DNA of 39,798 nucleotides from Flavobacterium sp. (GTDB lineage Bacteria > Bacteroidota > Bacteroidia > Flavobacteriales > Flavobacteriaceae): the NCBI RefSeq assembly GCF_023151265.1, contig NZ_JAKLJH010000004.1:1-39798 (forward strand), read 5' to 3'. Shown piece by piece: positions 6,673 through 15,839 of the stretch. The notes below the pieces were generated by a model that made no database searches, was not told the origin of the DNA, and saw only the letters and a list, made by a program, of their open reading frames with translations. A program made the position numbers and the translations under genes. Position 1 is the first letter of the stretch. The number at the start of each line of letters is the position of its first letter.

Positions 6673-8022
6673 ATGTTTAAAAAAATATTAATTGCCAATA
6701 GAGGTGAAATTGCACTACGTGTAATTAGAACTTGTAGAGAAATGGGCATTAAAACGGTTGCGGTTTATTCAACTGTTGATGCCGAAAGTTTACACGTAAA
6801 ATTTGCTGATGAAGCGGTTTGTATTGGACCTGCACCAAGTAAAGATTCTTACTTAAAAATGTCAAATATTATAGCTGCTGCCGAAATTACAAATGCAGAC
6901 GCTATTCACCCAGGATACGGATTCTTATCTGAGAATGCTAAGTTTTCAAAAATTTGTCAAGAGCATGGTATCAAGTTTATTGGTGCTTCTCCAGAAATGA
7001 TTGAAAAAATGGGAGATAAAGCTACAGCAAAATCAACTATGATTGAAGCTGGAGTTCCTTGTGTTCCTGGTTCTGAAGGGATTTTAGAAGATTTCGAACA
7101 AGCTAAAAAAGTAGCAAAAGAAATTGGATATCCTGTAATGATGAAAGCTACCGCCGGTGGTGGTGGTAAAGGAATGCGTGCTATTTGGAAAGAAGAAGAT
7201 TTATTGAAAGCATGGGAAAGTGCGCGTCAAGAAGCAGCTGCAGCTTTCGGAAATGATGGTATGTACATGGAAAAACTAATTGAAGAACCACGTCATATCG
7301 AAATTCAAGTAGTTGGAGATTCTTACGGAAAAGCATGTCACTTATCAGAAAGAGATTGTTCAGTACAACGTCGTCACCAAAAATTAACTGAGGAAACTCC
7401 ATCGCCTTTCATGACAGATGAATTGCGTGAAAAAATGGGTACGGCGGCAGTTAAAGCAGCAGAATATATCAAATATGAAGGTGCTGGAACAGTTGAATTC
7501 TTAGTTGACAAACACAGAAATTTCTACTTCATGGAAATGAACACACGTATCCAAGTAGAGCACCCTATTACAGAACAAGTAATTGATTACGATTTAATTC
7601 GTGAGCAAATCATGGTAGCGGCTGGAATTCCAATTTCAGGGAAAAACTACTATCCACAATTACACTCAATAGAATGTCGTATTAACGCTGAAGATCCTTA
7701 TAACGATTTCCGTCCTTCGCCAGGTAAAATTACGGTTTTACATGCGCCAGGAGGTCACGGAGTACGTTTAGATACGCACGTTTACGCTGGATATACAATT
7801 CCACCAAATTATGACTCTATGATTGCTAAGTTGATTACAACAGCACAATCGAGAGAAGAAGCTATCAATAAAATGAAGCGTGCTTTAGATGAGTTCGTAA
7901 TCGAAGGAATCAAAACTACCATTCCATTCCACAGACAATTAATGGACGAACCAGATTATGTGGCTGGAAATTACACTACAAAATTCATGGAATCTTTTGT
8001 AATGAAAGACCCTCAAGAATAA
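6673..8022 (+). CDS. accC: Biotin carboxylase of acetyl-CoA carboxylase
   Basis: AccC carboxylates biotin on BCCP using ATP and bicarbonate, the first half-reaction of malonyl-CoA synthesis. The 449-residue product has the N-terminal domain starting [20 protein letters not shown] and [11 protein letters not shown]. The glycine-rich ATP loop [11 protein letters not shown] follows, then the ATP-grasp core with [20 protein letters not shown] and [14 protein letters not shown], and the C-terminal domain with NAEDP. Length is standard. It is last in the fabH-accB-accC group and is followed by a strong terminator. Confidence 0.97.
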   Translation: MFKKILIANRGEIALRVIRTCREMGIKTVAVYSTVDAESLHVKFADEAVCIGPAPSKDSYLKMSNIIAAAEITNADAIHPGYGFLSENAKFSKICQEHGIKFIGASPEMIEKMGDKATAKSTMIEAGVPCVPGSEGILEDFEQAKKVAKEIGYPVMMKATAGGGGKGMRAIWKEEDLLKAWESARQEAAAAFGNDGMYMEKLIEEPRHIEIQVVGDSYGKACHLSERDCSVQRRHQKLTEETPSPFMTDELREKMGTAAVKAAEYIKYEGAGTVEFLVDKHRNFYFMEMNTRIQVEHPITEQVIDYDLIREQIMVAAGIPISGKNYYPQLHSIECRINAEDPYNDFRPSPGKITVLHAPGGHGVRLDTHVYAGYTIPPNYDSMIAKLITTAQSREEAINKMKRALDEFVIEGIKTTIPFHRQLMDEPDYVAGNYTTKFMESFVMKDPQE

Positions 8023-8027
8023 AAAGC

Positions 8028-8060
8028 AAAAAGCGATTTCAATTGAAATCGCTTTTTTTA
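8028..8060 (+). terminator. Intrinsic terminator after accC
   Basis: A perfect palindrome, AAAAAGCGATTTCAA / TTGAAATCGCTTTTT, with T run, six bases after the accC stop. The symmetric A/T runs allow function for the minus-strand gene ending at 8080 as well. Confidence 0.9.
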
Positions 8061-8079
8061 TGTTTGTTACTTTTAATTT

Positions 8080-8541
8080 CTAAAGATTACTTTTAAGTTT
8101 TTTTTCTTCAATAATTAATTTATTGAAAAACAAGAATAGCCAAAAGTGAATAAAATTAAATCCAAACATAAAATTATTATCAACTTCAAATGAGTCTATA
8201 TCGAATATGATGTTATAAGGTATTGCTGTAAGTCTAGTTGATAAATCACCATCATCAAATACAAAGAAAGAAATATCTGGTCCAAGTAAAAACTTATATG
8301 AAAACCCCAAGAATACAAACGTAAATACCTGAATTAAGTTTGTTAGCGCAAGAAAATACAAAGAAGGTTTTACCACTCGATTAAGATAAATAGATGAAAT
8401 GGCTATAACATTTAATAAACTGAAAGTGAAGAAAAACAAGGTATTAAATTTAAAATCAAATTGAATAAATACACTTATGATACTTGGAATTAAACAGATT
8501 AGATTAATGATTATATAATAGATTATTATGTGTTTTTTCAT
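8080..8541 (-). CDS. Hypothetical four-helix membrane protein
   Basis: I do not recognise this 153-residue protein. It starts MKKHIIIYYIIINLICLIPS and has about four hydrophobic segments (near residues 5-27, 34-52, 62-85 and 125-143). A less hydrophobic loop, PDISFFVFDDGDLSTRL, sits before the last one, and the C-terminus is lysine-rich (EEKKLKSNL). The base composition is more AT-rich than the housekeeping genes around it. It shares the strand of the HExxH gene, 51 bases away, but no evidence ties it to a pathway. Confidence 0.7.
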   Translation of the reverse strand: MKKHIIIYYIIINLICLIPSIISVFIQFDFKFNTLFFFTFSLLNVIAISSIYLNRVVKPSLYFLALTNLIQVFTFVFLGFSYKFLLGPDISFFVFDDGDLSTRLTAIPYNIIFDIDSFEVDNNFMFGFNFIHFWLFLFFNKLIIEEKKLKSNL

Positions 8542-8592
8542 TTTTGATTTTCATTTTTTTAGTTGAATCTTCTCAAATTTGAATTCAGATTT

Positions 8593-9108
8593 TTATCCTA
8601 AACTTTTAATTAATTCCTCAATCTCTATTTTCTGATTTTCATATTTCAATCGCAACGGATTGGCTTCTTTTTCAGAACGGTTGTAATAAATCATCGCTTT
8701 TTCAGCAAAAAACTTTTGATGATGTACTGAAGCTTTTGGAATTAAAGGAAACTCTTTGTGAAACAACATTTCATAATAGGCTTGCCATTCGCGCTCATTT
8801 TTGTCTTGCATGGCAACTTCTGGTGCTTTTTGTTTTACGTGCATCATTTCATGAGCCAATAAATTCAAAACCAACACCAAAGAAAATGAAAACGTGTTTT
8901 TAGGAATTCTAATAATCTGCGGTCCACCAATAATACCTTCAGCTGTCATTAAAATAGCATCAGGCTGAATTTCATCTCTAAATTCAAAACCAGCAAAATT
9001 TGGATGTTCTAATTCATATACTTTTAAAAGCCATAGCGCTGCCTCTTTCGTTAAGCCATGCTTATGAAAGGTTTTGATGGTGAGTTCTATGTTTTCGAAT
9101 GGCATCAT
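8593..9108 (-). CDS. Putative HExxH metal-dependent protein, function unknown
   Basis: A 171-residue soluble protein without a signal peptide. The helix LLAHEMMHVKQK contains a zincin-type motif H86-E87-xx-H90. About 15 residues later an acidic helix (NEREWQAYYE) could give the third ligand, as in gluzincin folds. A role as a small cytoplasmic metallopeptidase is plausible, but I recognise no named family, so this is inference from the motif. The frame opens at TTG 9120; I choose ATG 9108 (9105 is also possible). It lies downstream of an exported S9 peptidase with a 71-base spacer that can fold into a hairpin. Confidence 0.75.
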   Translation of the reverse strand: MMPFENIELTIKTFHKHGLTKEAALWLLKVYELEHPNFAGFEFRDEIQPDAILMTAEGIIGGPQIIRIPKNTFSFSLVLVLNLLAHEMMHVKQKAPEVAMQDKNEREWQAYYEMLFHKEFPLIPKASVHHQKFFAEKAMIYYNRSEKEANPLRLKYENQKIEIEELIKSLG

Positions 9109-9128
9109 TTTCAAAGTCAAAAATCAAA

Positions 9129-9176
9129 TTCAAGAACAAGAACAATTTGAAAATTGAACTTGCTCTTGCCCTTGAA
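9129..9176. repeat. Imperfect inverted repeat between two minus-strand genes
   Basis: TTCAAGAACAAGAACAA (9129-9145) and TTGCTCTTGCCCTTGAA (9160-9176) pair with three mismatches, two of which could be G-U in one RNA strand. Read as words it consists of AACAAG/CTTGCTCTTG repeats. It could act as a weak terminator or mRNA stabiliser after the S9 peptidase. Confidence 0.6.
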
Positions 9177-9179
9177 CTT

Positions 9180-11081
9180 TTAAAGCGTTTCTTTCAACCA
9201 ACCAAAAAATTCTCTTTGCCAAACCAGCGCATTTTGAGGTTTTAATACCCAATGATTTTCATCTGGGAACAATAAGAATTTACTTTTAATTCCTTTTAAT
9301 TGCGCCGCTTGAAAAGCTTCTTGTCCTTGTCCAATTGGTACACGGTAATCTTTTCCACCTTGAATAATTAAAATAGGGGTGTTCCAGTTGTTGATTAACT
9401 TAATTGGATTGAATTCGTTATATGTTTTTTGAGCAGTAGCATTATCTTTTTCCCAATAAGCGCCACCAGAATCCCAATTCGTAAAGAAAACTTCTTCTGT
9501 AGTTCCATACATACTTTCTGTATTGAAAATACCACAGTGCGAAATGAAGGTTTTGAAACGATTTTTATGAATTCCAGCTAATTGAAATACAGAATAACCT
9601 CCATAACTTGCTCCTACAGCACCTAAACGAGTTTTATCTACATAAGACTCTTTTGCTACATCGTCAATTGCAGCTAGGTAATCGTCCATAACTTGTCCGC
9701 CCCAATCTCCTGAAATTTGTTCGTTCCAAGCCGTTCCGTGTCCTGGCATTCCTCTACGATTTGGCGCTACAATTACATAACCTTGCGAAGCCATTAGTTG
9801 GAAATTCCAACGGAAAGAATACGATTGTGTCAACGCACTTTGTGGTCCGCCTTGGCAGTATAAAAGAGCTGGATATTTTTTTGTTTTATCGAAATTTGGA
9901 GGTAAAATTACCCAAACCAACATCTTTTTGCCATCGGTAGTCGTAACCCAACGTTTTTCTGTTTTACAAGAAGCGATTTTAGCGTAAGCTTCATCGTTTA
10001 CTTTCGTAATTTGTTTCCAAGTTTTCTTAGCTAAATCATAAGAATATACTTCTGGAGCGTGATTCATATCATTTCTAGTTACTAAAACCGAAGTTTTTGA
10101 GAAACCAACAATTCCATTCACATCAAAATCGCCATCAGTTAATTGAGTTAAACGAACAGCAATTTTTGTTAAACCTGGAAAATTAACTTCAAAAAGTTGC
10201 TTCGTTCCTTTAATTGGAGCAATGAAATATACTTTTTTTCCATCGGCACTCCAAGTAAAACTATCAACTGTTCCGTCCCAACCAGCAGTTAAATTGATGT
10301 CTAATCCTCTATGACGAACGATAATATCGTTTTTATCGGCTTCATAACCATCGCGTTTCATTTGTAACCAAGACAAATCACCTTTTGGAGAAAAAATCGG
10401 ATGCGTATCGTAACCTAAATTGCTTTCGGTAAGATTTTTTGTGGTTTTGGTTGCTAAATCGTATTCGTATAAATCAGTGTTAGTGCTTGTTGCATAAGCA
10501 GTTCCGGCTTTCTTTTTACAAACGTAGATGATTTTGGTTCCATCAGGTGACCAAATGTAATCTTCATCACCTCCAAAAGGCTTTTGAGGTGCATCATAAG
10601 GTTCGTTTGGCATAATGTCAATTCCAACTGCATCTTTTTTGTTCTCTGAATAGAAAACATGGTTGTGTGTTCCGTCGTTCCAAGTGTCCCAATGGCGATA
10701 ATCTAAACCTGTGTAAACTTGAGCTGTAGTTTTTGATAATTCTGGATAAATGTCTTTTCCTAATAATTTCTCTACTTTCACCTCTTTTGAAGATAATAGT
10801 AACTTCCCATCAGGAGATATATTTTTATCAACTAATAATGATTTATAATCTTCCACCAAAGTAGCATTTCCACCCTGAACTGGAATCGTATAATATTTTG
10901 AATTGATTTTATTTTCTTCAATGGAAGGCGTTCCGACTTTATAAACCAAAAGTTTTCCATCTTTTGAAATTCCTAAAGGTGTTACTCTTCCTAATTGCCA
11001 TAAGGTTTCTGGAGTTAGGTTTTGCTGTGCTAATGTACTCATGCTTATCATGCTGAAAATGAGAAAAATGTAATTTTTCAT
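9180..11081 (-). CDS. Exported S9-family serine peptidase (acylaminoacyl/dipeptidyl peptidase type)
   Basis: The 633-residue product starts MKNYIFLIFSMISMSTLAQQ, a signal peptide, so it acts in the periplasm or outside. Residues about 25-390 are beta-propeller-like, with repeated blades such as YIWSPDGTKIIYVC and FTWSADGKKVYFI. The C-terminal alpha/beta hydrolase domain has the catalytic Ser near 492 in GASYGGYS, Asp near 578 in QGGKDYRVP and His near 608 in DENHWVL. This arrangement is S9B/S9C, which releases dipeptides or acylated residues from oligopeptides. I chose ATG 11081 because the upstream 21 codons precede a clear signal peptide. It diverges from the symporter gene. Confidence 0.92.
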   Translation of the reverse strand: MKNYIFLIFSMISMSTLAQQNLTPETLWQLGRVTPLGISKDGKLLVYKVGTPSIEENKINSKYYTIPVQGGNATLVEDYKSLLVDKNISPDGKLLLSSKEVKVEKLLGKDIYPELSKTTAQVYTGLDYRHWDTWNDGTHNHVFYSENKKDAVGIDIMPNEPYDAPQKPFGGDEDYIWSPDGTKIIYVCKKKAGTAYATSTNTDLYEYDLATKTTKNLTESNLGYDTHPIFSPKGDLSWLQMKRDGYEADKNDIIVRHRGLDINLTAGWDGTVDSFTWSADGKKVYFIAPIKGTKQLFEVNFPGLTKIAVRLTQLTDGDFDVNGIVGFSKTSVLVTRNDMNHAPEVYSYDLAKKTWKQITKVNDEAYAKIASCKTEKRWVTTTDGKKMLVWVILPPNFDKTKKYPALLYCQGGPQSALTQSYSFRWNFQLMASQGYVIVAPNRRGMPGHGTAWNEQISGDWGGQVMDDYLAAIDDVAKESYVDKTRLGAVGASYGGYSVFQLAGIHKNRFKTFISHCGIFNTESMYGTTEEVFFTNWDSGGAYWEKDNATAQKTYNEFNPIKLINNWNTPILIIQGGKDYRVPIGQGQEAFQAAQLKGIKSKFLLFPDENHWVLKPQNALVWQREFFGWLKETL

Positions 11082-11166
11082 ATCTGTTATTTTTAAAACG
11101 AAGCTAAATGTAGCAATTTTTTCAAAAAATATCCCTATTTTCACAATCTTAAAAGTAAACTTGATA

Positions 11167-12429
11167 ATGAAAAAATTAGCACTACACTGGCAAATATTAC
11201 TTGGAATGGTTTTCGGGGTTTTATTCGCTTTTATATTGATTCAATTTACATGGGGAAAAGACGTTATTGTGGATTGGGTAAAACCATTCGGAACCATATT
11301 TATTAATTTATTAAAGTTAATTGCAGTTCCATTGATTTTAGCTTCATTAATTAAAGGGATTTCTGACTTAAAAGATATTTCCAAATTATCTAAAATGGGA
11401 GGAAGAACAATTGGATTATATGTGCTAACAACGGTTATTGCGGTTTCAATTGGATTAGTAATTGTTAATATTATTAAACCTGGAAGTTTTATCTCTGAAC
11501 AAACCAGAACCGAATTAGTTTCAAGTTATACTGCTGATGCTAATTCAAAAATTGAAGCAGCAAATAAGCAAAGTGAAGTCGGACCATTACAATCATTGAT
11601 TGATATTGTTCCTGATAATATTATTAAAGCTTCTGCTGATAACGGAAATATGTTGCAGGTAATTTTCTTTGCAGTAATTTTTGGAATTGCTATGATTTTA
11701 TTGCCTGAAGATAAATCAAAGCCCGTTAAAGATTTTTTCGATAGTTTCAATGAAATTATTTTGAAAATGATTGATATTATCATGTTGTTTTCGCCTATTG
11801 GTGTTTTTGCATTACTAGCTGCTATTGTAGCCGAATCACCAAGTTTAGATTTATTTAAAGCACTTGGGATGTATGGCTTAACCGTGATTATAGGATTAAT
11901 TTTAGTAATGTCTTTCTATTTATTTTTGGTTAAAGTATTCGCTAAGAAAAGTCCAAAATTCTTTATCAACGGAATTTCTCCAGCTCAATTATTAGCTTTT
12001 TCAACGAGTTCAAGTGCTGCAACTTTACCAGTTACTATGGAAAGAACCGTAGATAATTTAGGAGTTGATGATGAAGTAGCTAGTTTTGTTTTGCCTATTG
12101 GTGCCACAATCAACATGGATGGTACTAGTTTATATCAAGCGGTTGCAGCTGTTTTTATTGCACAATCTTTTGGTATGGATTTATCTTTAGCTACTCAATT
12201 AGGAATTATTGTAACCGCAACTTTAGCTTCTATCGGAAGTGCTGCTGTTCCTGGTGCCGGAATGGTAATGTTGGTGATTGTATTAGCGCAAGCGGGAATT
12301 CCTGAAGCAGGTTTAGCTTTAATTTTTGCCATTGACCGTCCTTTAGATATGTGTAGAACCACTGTTAATGTTACAGGAGACGCTGCAGTTTCTATGATTG
12401 TAGCTAAATCTGTAAATAAATTGGCATAG
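11167..12429 (+). CDS. Dicarboxylate/amino acid:cation symporter (DAACS family)
   Basis: A 420-residue inner-membrane carrier with eight helices and two re-entrant loops expected. It imports glutamate, aspartate or C4-dicarboxylates with Na+ or H+. The substrate and ion site motifs are plain: the serine-rich hairpin STSSSAATLPVT, then NMDGTSLYQAVAAVFIAQ, and DRPLDMCRTTVNVTGDA near the end. The frame opens at TTG 11161, but ATG 11167 gives the family start MKKLALHWQILLGM. Two bases separate its stop from the DedA gene, so they are translated from one mRNA. The exact substrate cannot be read. Confidence 0.93.
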   Translation: MKKLALHWQILLGMVFGVLFAFILIQFTWGKDVIVDWVKPFGTIFINLLKLIAVPLILASLIKGISDLKDISKLSKMGGRTIGLYVLTTVIAVSIGLVIVNIIKPGSFISEQTRTELVSSYTADANSKIEAANKQSEVGPLQSLIDIVPDNIIKASADNGNMLQVIFFAVIFGIAMILLPEDKSKPVKDFFDSFNEIILKMIDIIMLFSPIGVFALLAAIVAESPSLDLFKALGMYGLTVIIGLILVMSFYLFLVKVFAKKSPKFFINGISPAQLLAFSTSSSAATLPVTMERTVDNLGVDDEVASFVLPIGATINMDGTSLYQAVAAVFIAQSFGMDLSLATQLGIIVTATLASIGSAAVPGAGMVMLVIVLAQAGIPEAGLALIFAIDRPLDMCRTTVNVTGDAAVSMIVAKSVNKLA

Positions 12430-12431
12430 CT

Positions 12432-13115
12432 ATGAACGATTTTCATTGGACCAAACTTTTTAATCCCGAGTTCTACATTACTATGGAAGTCGGCGGAATT
12501 CCTATTGGAATCTACATGGTTTTATTCATCGTTTTTGCAGAAACAGGTTTATTTGCAGGATTCTTTTTACCAGGAGATAGTCTTTTGTTTCTTTCTGGAA
12601 TTTATAGTCGTGAGTTGGTTGAAACTTTTTTCATGATTCCAAGCGATTTGTCTAATGTTACGATTTTGGCTTTGTTGATTGCTACAGCGGCAACTTTAGG
12701 AAATATTTTTGGGTATTGGTTTGGTGCAAAAAGTGGTCAGTTTTTATACAATAAAGAAGATAGTTTCTTTTTCAAAAAGAAATATTTATACGAATCTCAA
12801 GCCTTTTTTGAAAAACATGGAGGGAAAGCTATCATTTTTGCTCGTTTTCTTCCAATTGTTAGAACTTTTGTGCCTATTATCGCAGGAATTGTTCACATGG
12901 AAAAAAGCAAATTCATGTTTTATAACGTGTTGAGTTCGCTTTTATGGTCGTTTCTTTTGGTTTTTGCGGGTCATTATTTATACGGATTCTTTAACGAAGA
13001 ATTTGGCATCGATTTAAAGAAACACATCGAAAAAATAATCCTAATTTTAATTGCAGTAACTACTTTTCCATTGGTTATGAAAGCAATTAAAGCTAGAAAA
13101 AATACAACGGATTAA
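12432..13115 (+). CDS. DedA-family (VTT domain) membrane protein
   Basis: A 227-residue membrane protein of the DedA superfamily. Members are linked to lipid carrier (undecaprenyl phosphate) or phospholipid scrambling and to envelope integrity. Visible motifs are FAETGLFAGFFLPGDSLLF near residue 35, GNIFGYWFGAKSG near 95, and FARFLPIVRTFVPIIAGIVHM near 140, with the arginines important in the family. It begins two bases after the symporter stop. Its stop (13113-13115) directly abuts the stop of the convergent thioredoxin-like gene with no hairpin, so antisense read-through is likely. Confidence 0.92.
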   Translation: MNDFHWTKLFNPEFYITMEVGGIPIGIYMVLFIVFAETGLFAGFFLPGDSLLFLSGIYSRELVETFFMIPSDLSNVTILALLIATAATLGNIFGYWFGAKSGQFLYNKEDSFFFKKKYLYESQAFFEKHGGKAIIFARFLPIVRTFVPIIAGIVHMEKSKFMFYNVLSSLLWSFLLVFAGHYLYGFFNEEFGIDLKKHIEKIILILIAVTTFPLVMKAIKARKNTTD

Positions 13116-14576
13116 TTATTTACTTTGTAATAAGTTATTCAACTCTTGCTTGATTTTATCAGAATCAGGAGAAGGTGCTTTTGGATTTGAAATTTCTCCG
13201 TTTGAGTTAATTAAAACATATCTTGGAATAAAATCTATTGCTAGTTTTTTTAAGTATTCTGAGGTTTTTGGATTAATGATGAAATAACTATTTTCGGTTA
13301 GTTTCTCAAATTGATTTGCTTTTTTCCAAGCTTCAAAGTTGGCATCTGTTGATAAGTATAAAAACACAATTTCTTTTTCTTTGAATTCTTCGTGTAATTT
13401 TCTCGAACTTGGAAATGCAGCTCTACATGGCGCACACCAACTCGCCCAAAAATCTATATAGATTATTTTACCTTTATTAGCTTCAATAAAAGCCGATAAT
13501 GTAGTCGTTTTTTTGTTTTCGTCATACAAAACAACTTCAGAAGTGTTTTGTTTTAAGGCTTCAATATCTACTAAAAAGGCACTTTCAAAACCTTCGATTA
13601 ATTTTTTATCGTTTGAATATTTTTTAAAAATTGAGATATAAGTTGACAGCTTTTGAGAATCTGTTTTTGCAATTCGATTCAAATAAACATAAAGTAAATA
13701 TTCTTTTGCTTTTGCAGAAAATAAGTCCGATTTCTCAATTTGAAGGAAACTATTTTCGCTATCTTCATACTGAATGCTAACATCTTTAGTTTTGGTTTTG
13801 TTGTTAGCGGTTTTAAGTTCAAAATCTTTAATTTCTTTTTCGTATTTCTTAATTTTAAGCTCGTTTTTTACATATAATTCCAAAAAATAGCGATACGATT
13901 TTAACCAAATTAATTCTTCGTTTTTAAGTTTGTTTTTATAATCAGAAAAATTTGTTTTTGTATCCGTATTTAACGTGTAAAAAGTGATATAATTCAATTG
14001 TGAATCATACGTTTCTTGTGAAATTTTATCTGAATTTAAAAGTTCATCTAATGCTACTTTAGAACTTTGAATAAAGTTAGCTAATTCCGCTTTATATTCT
14101 TTTTCTTCTTTTGAATTTCGACTTCTTTTGTTGGTTTGAAAAAAGACAAAATTATCAATTGGAAAACTCAAATTTAGTTGGTGTTCTAAATTCAAATCAA
14201 ATGGTTTTGCTTCTCTGTTTTGAATTTTGAAATTAGGAAATCCTTTTTCGTAATCAATTTCAACTACATCATTTGCATGTAAAATAACTCTTGAGCTTTT
14301 ATTCAATTCTTTCCAATTGTGGATTAAAAAAATCTTATCCGATTCAATATTCAATTGTATCGTGTCGTTTTTTTCTTTGTTATTTGGTGAAAGATAAGTT
14401 TCTCTATACGAATTGTGTTCCGAATAATTTATTAACGAATTCATTCTTTTAAATCCTGAAGTTTCTTCAAAATGGTAATTGCTTTTTTTGAAAACTAGGG
14501 TTATACTTTTTGAGGAATTTTGGGCAGAAATAATTTGGCTAAAAAACAGCGTTGTAAAAAGTAAATAAATTCTCAT
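13116..14576 (-). CDS. Exported thioredoxin-like (TlpA/ResA type) protein with long N-terminal region
   Basis: The 486-residue product has a signal peptide (MRIYLLFTTLFFSQIISAQ). A lysine- and asparagine-rich region of about 330 residues without a motif I recognise follows. The C-terminal thioredoxin fold starts near residue 355. The redox motif is FWASWCAPCRAAFPS (C-A-P-C near residue 380), and a later FIPRYVLI supplies the cis-proline. Proteins of this plan in Bacteroidota reduce disulfides or haem ligands of exported proteins. The N-terminal part resembles the helical DUF4369-like or long linker regions seen in TlpA-like proteins, but I cannot name it. It is convergent with dedA. Confidence 0.88.
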   Translation of the reverse strand: MRIYLLFTTLFFSQIISAQNSSKSITLVFKKSNYHFEETSGFKRMNSLINYSEHNSYRETYLSPNNKEKNDTIQLNIESDKIFLIHNWKELNKSSRVILHANDVVEIDYEKGFPNFKIQNREAKPFDLNLEHQLNLSFPIDNFVFFQTNKRSRNSKEEKEYKAELANFIQSSKVALDELLNSDKISQETYDSQLNYITFYTLNTDTKTNFSDYKNKLKNEELIWLKSYRYFLELYVKNELKIKKYEKEIKDFELKTANNKTKTKDVSIQYEDSENSFLQIEKSDLFSAKAKEYLLYVYLNRIAKTDSQKLSTYISIFKKYSNDKKLIEGFESAFLVDIEALKQNTSEVVLYDENKKTTTLSAFIEANKGKIIYIDFWASWCAPCRAAFPSSRKLHEEFKEKEIVFLYLSTDANFEAWKKANQFEKLTENSYFIINPKTSEYLKKLAIDFIPRYVLINSNGEISNPKAPSPDSDKIKQELNNLLQSK

Positions 14577-14666
14577 TTTTTCGGATTTTTATATCATAAC
14601 GCAAATAACGAGATTTAGTGTGTAACTAAAAACAAATTCTTACATTTACTTTTTAAATTTAGAACA

Positions 14667-15779
14667 ATGCAACTCAGTTATTGGGAAATAAAAAATTGGT
14701 TTTCTAATGTCGATTTTACTATCGTGGGTAGTGGAATTGTAGGTTTACATTCAGCATTAGCTTTGCGTGAGCGATTTCCTTCAGCAAAAATTTTAATTCT
14801 TGAAAAAGGCATTTTGCCACAAGGTGCGAGTACAAAAAATGCAGGTTTTGCTTGCTTTGGAAGTATTTCCGAAATCATCGACGATTTAAAAACCCATACC
14901 GAAGAAGAAGTCATTCAACTCATTCAAAAACGATATGCAGGATTGCAATTGCTTAGAAAAAATCTCGGTGATTCTGTAATTGATTTAAAACCTTATGGTG
15001 GTTACGAATTATTTTTGAAAGAAGACGAATCGTTCTATAACGAATGCATTCAGAAGATTTCTTTCGTTAACGATATCATTAAGCCACTTTTTAAAACCGA
15101 TGTTTTTTCAAAAGAAGTAGATCGTTTTAATTTTGGAGGTGTTTTTGAACATTTGATTTTCAATCCATTCGAAGCACAAATTGATACCGGAAATATGATA
15201 CAAGCGTTATTAAAAAAAGCACATCAAAATGACTTCCTGATTTTAAACTCTCAAACGGTAACAAGTTTTCAAGAACTAAACGATGGTGTTGAGGTGGAAA
15301 CGAATGGAATTACATTTAAAACCAATAAATTATTATTCACTACAAACGGTTTTGCATCGCAACTAACAAATAATCAAGTAAAACCAGCTCGTGCTCAAGT
15401 TTTAATTACAAAACCAATTCCGAATTTAGATATTAAAGGTACTTTTCATTTAGATAAAGGGTATTTTTATTTCAGAAATATAAACGATAGAATTCTTTTT
15501 GGTGGCGGAAGAAATTTAGATTTCGAAGGCGAAACTACCACTTCACACGATACCACAGAATTGATTCAAAATCGTTTGGAAGAGTTATTAAAAACAGTAA
15601 TTTTGCCACATCAATCGTTCGAAATCGAACACCGATGGAGCGGCACTATGGGCGTAGGAACACATAAAAAACCAATCGTTGAACAACTTTCAAACCATGT
15701 CTATTGTGGAGTTCGCATGGGCGGAATGGGAGTTGCCATAGGCAGTTTAGTCGGACAAGAATTAGCAGATTTAGTATAA
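14667..15779 (+). CDS. FAD-dependent oxidoreductase of the DAO (glycine oxidase-like) family
   Basis: A 370-residue cytoplasmic flavoprotein. The dinucleotide-binding motif VGSGIVGLHSALALRERFP lies near residue 20 and is followed by an acidic strand end (LILEKG). The GASTKNAGFACFGS segment is typical of DAO-family amine and amino-acid oxidases. The C-terminal HRWSGTMGVGTHKKPI and GVRMGGMGVAIGSLVGQELA form the last flavin contacts. Substrate is unknown; sarcosine, glycine or other secondary amines are possible. The start ATG 14667 leaves about 12 residues more than usual before the nucleotide fold. mtgA follows after 60 bases. Confidence 0.88.
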   Translation: MQLSYWEIKNWFSNVDFTIVGSGIVGLHSALALRERFPSAKILILEKGILPQGASTKNAGFACFGSISEIIDDLKTHTEEEVIQLIQKRYAGLQLLRKNLGDSVIDLKPYGGYELFLKEDESFYNECIQKISFVNDIIKPLFKTDVFSKEVDRFNFGGVFEHLIFNPFEAQIDTGNMIQALLKKAHQNDFLILNSQTVTSFQELNDGVEVETNGITFKTNKLLFTTNGFASQLTNNQVKPARAQVLITKPIPNLDIKGTFHLDKGYFYFRNINDRILFGGGRNLDFEGETTTSHDTTELIQNRLEELLKTVILPHQSFEIEHRWSGTMGVGTHKKPIVEQLSNHVYCGVRMGGMGVAIGSLVGQELADLV

Positions 15780-15782
15780 TTT

Positions 15783-15836
15783 GTTTCAGTCTTTAACTTG
15801 AAACTTTAAACCTGAAACTAAAAAGCAAAGCTTTTA
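15783..15836. repeat. Inverted GTTTCAG/CTGAAAC words and a small hairpin before mtgA
   Basis: GTTTCAG (15783-15789) pairs with CTGAAAC (15812-15818), with an AACTTGAAACTTTAAAC word between. Next, AAAAGC AAA GCTTTT (about 15821-15835) makes a small hairpin just before the mtgA start. This could be a weak terminator for the DAO gene. Confidence 0.5.
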
Positions 15837-15839
15837 TAT

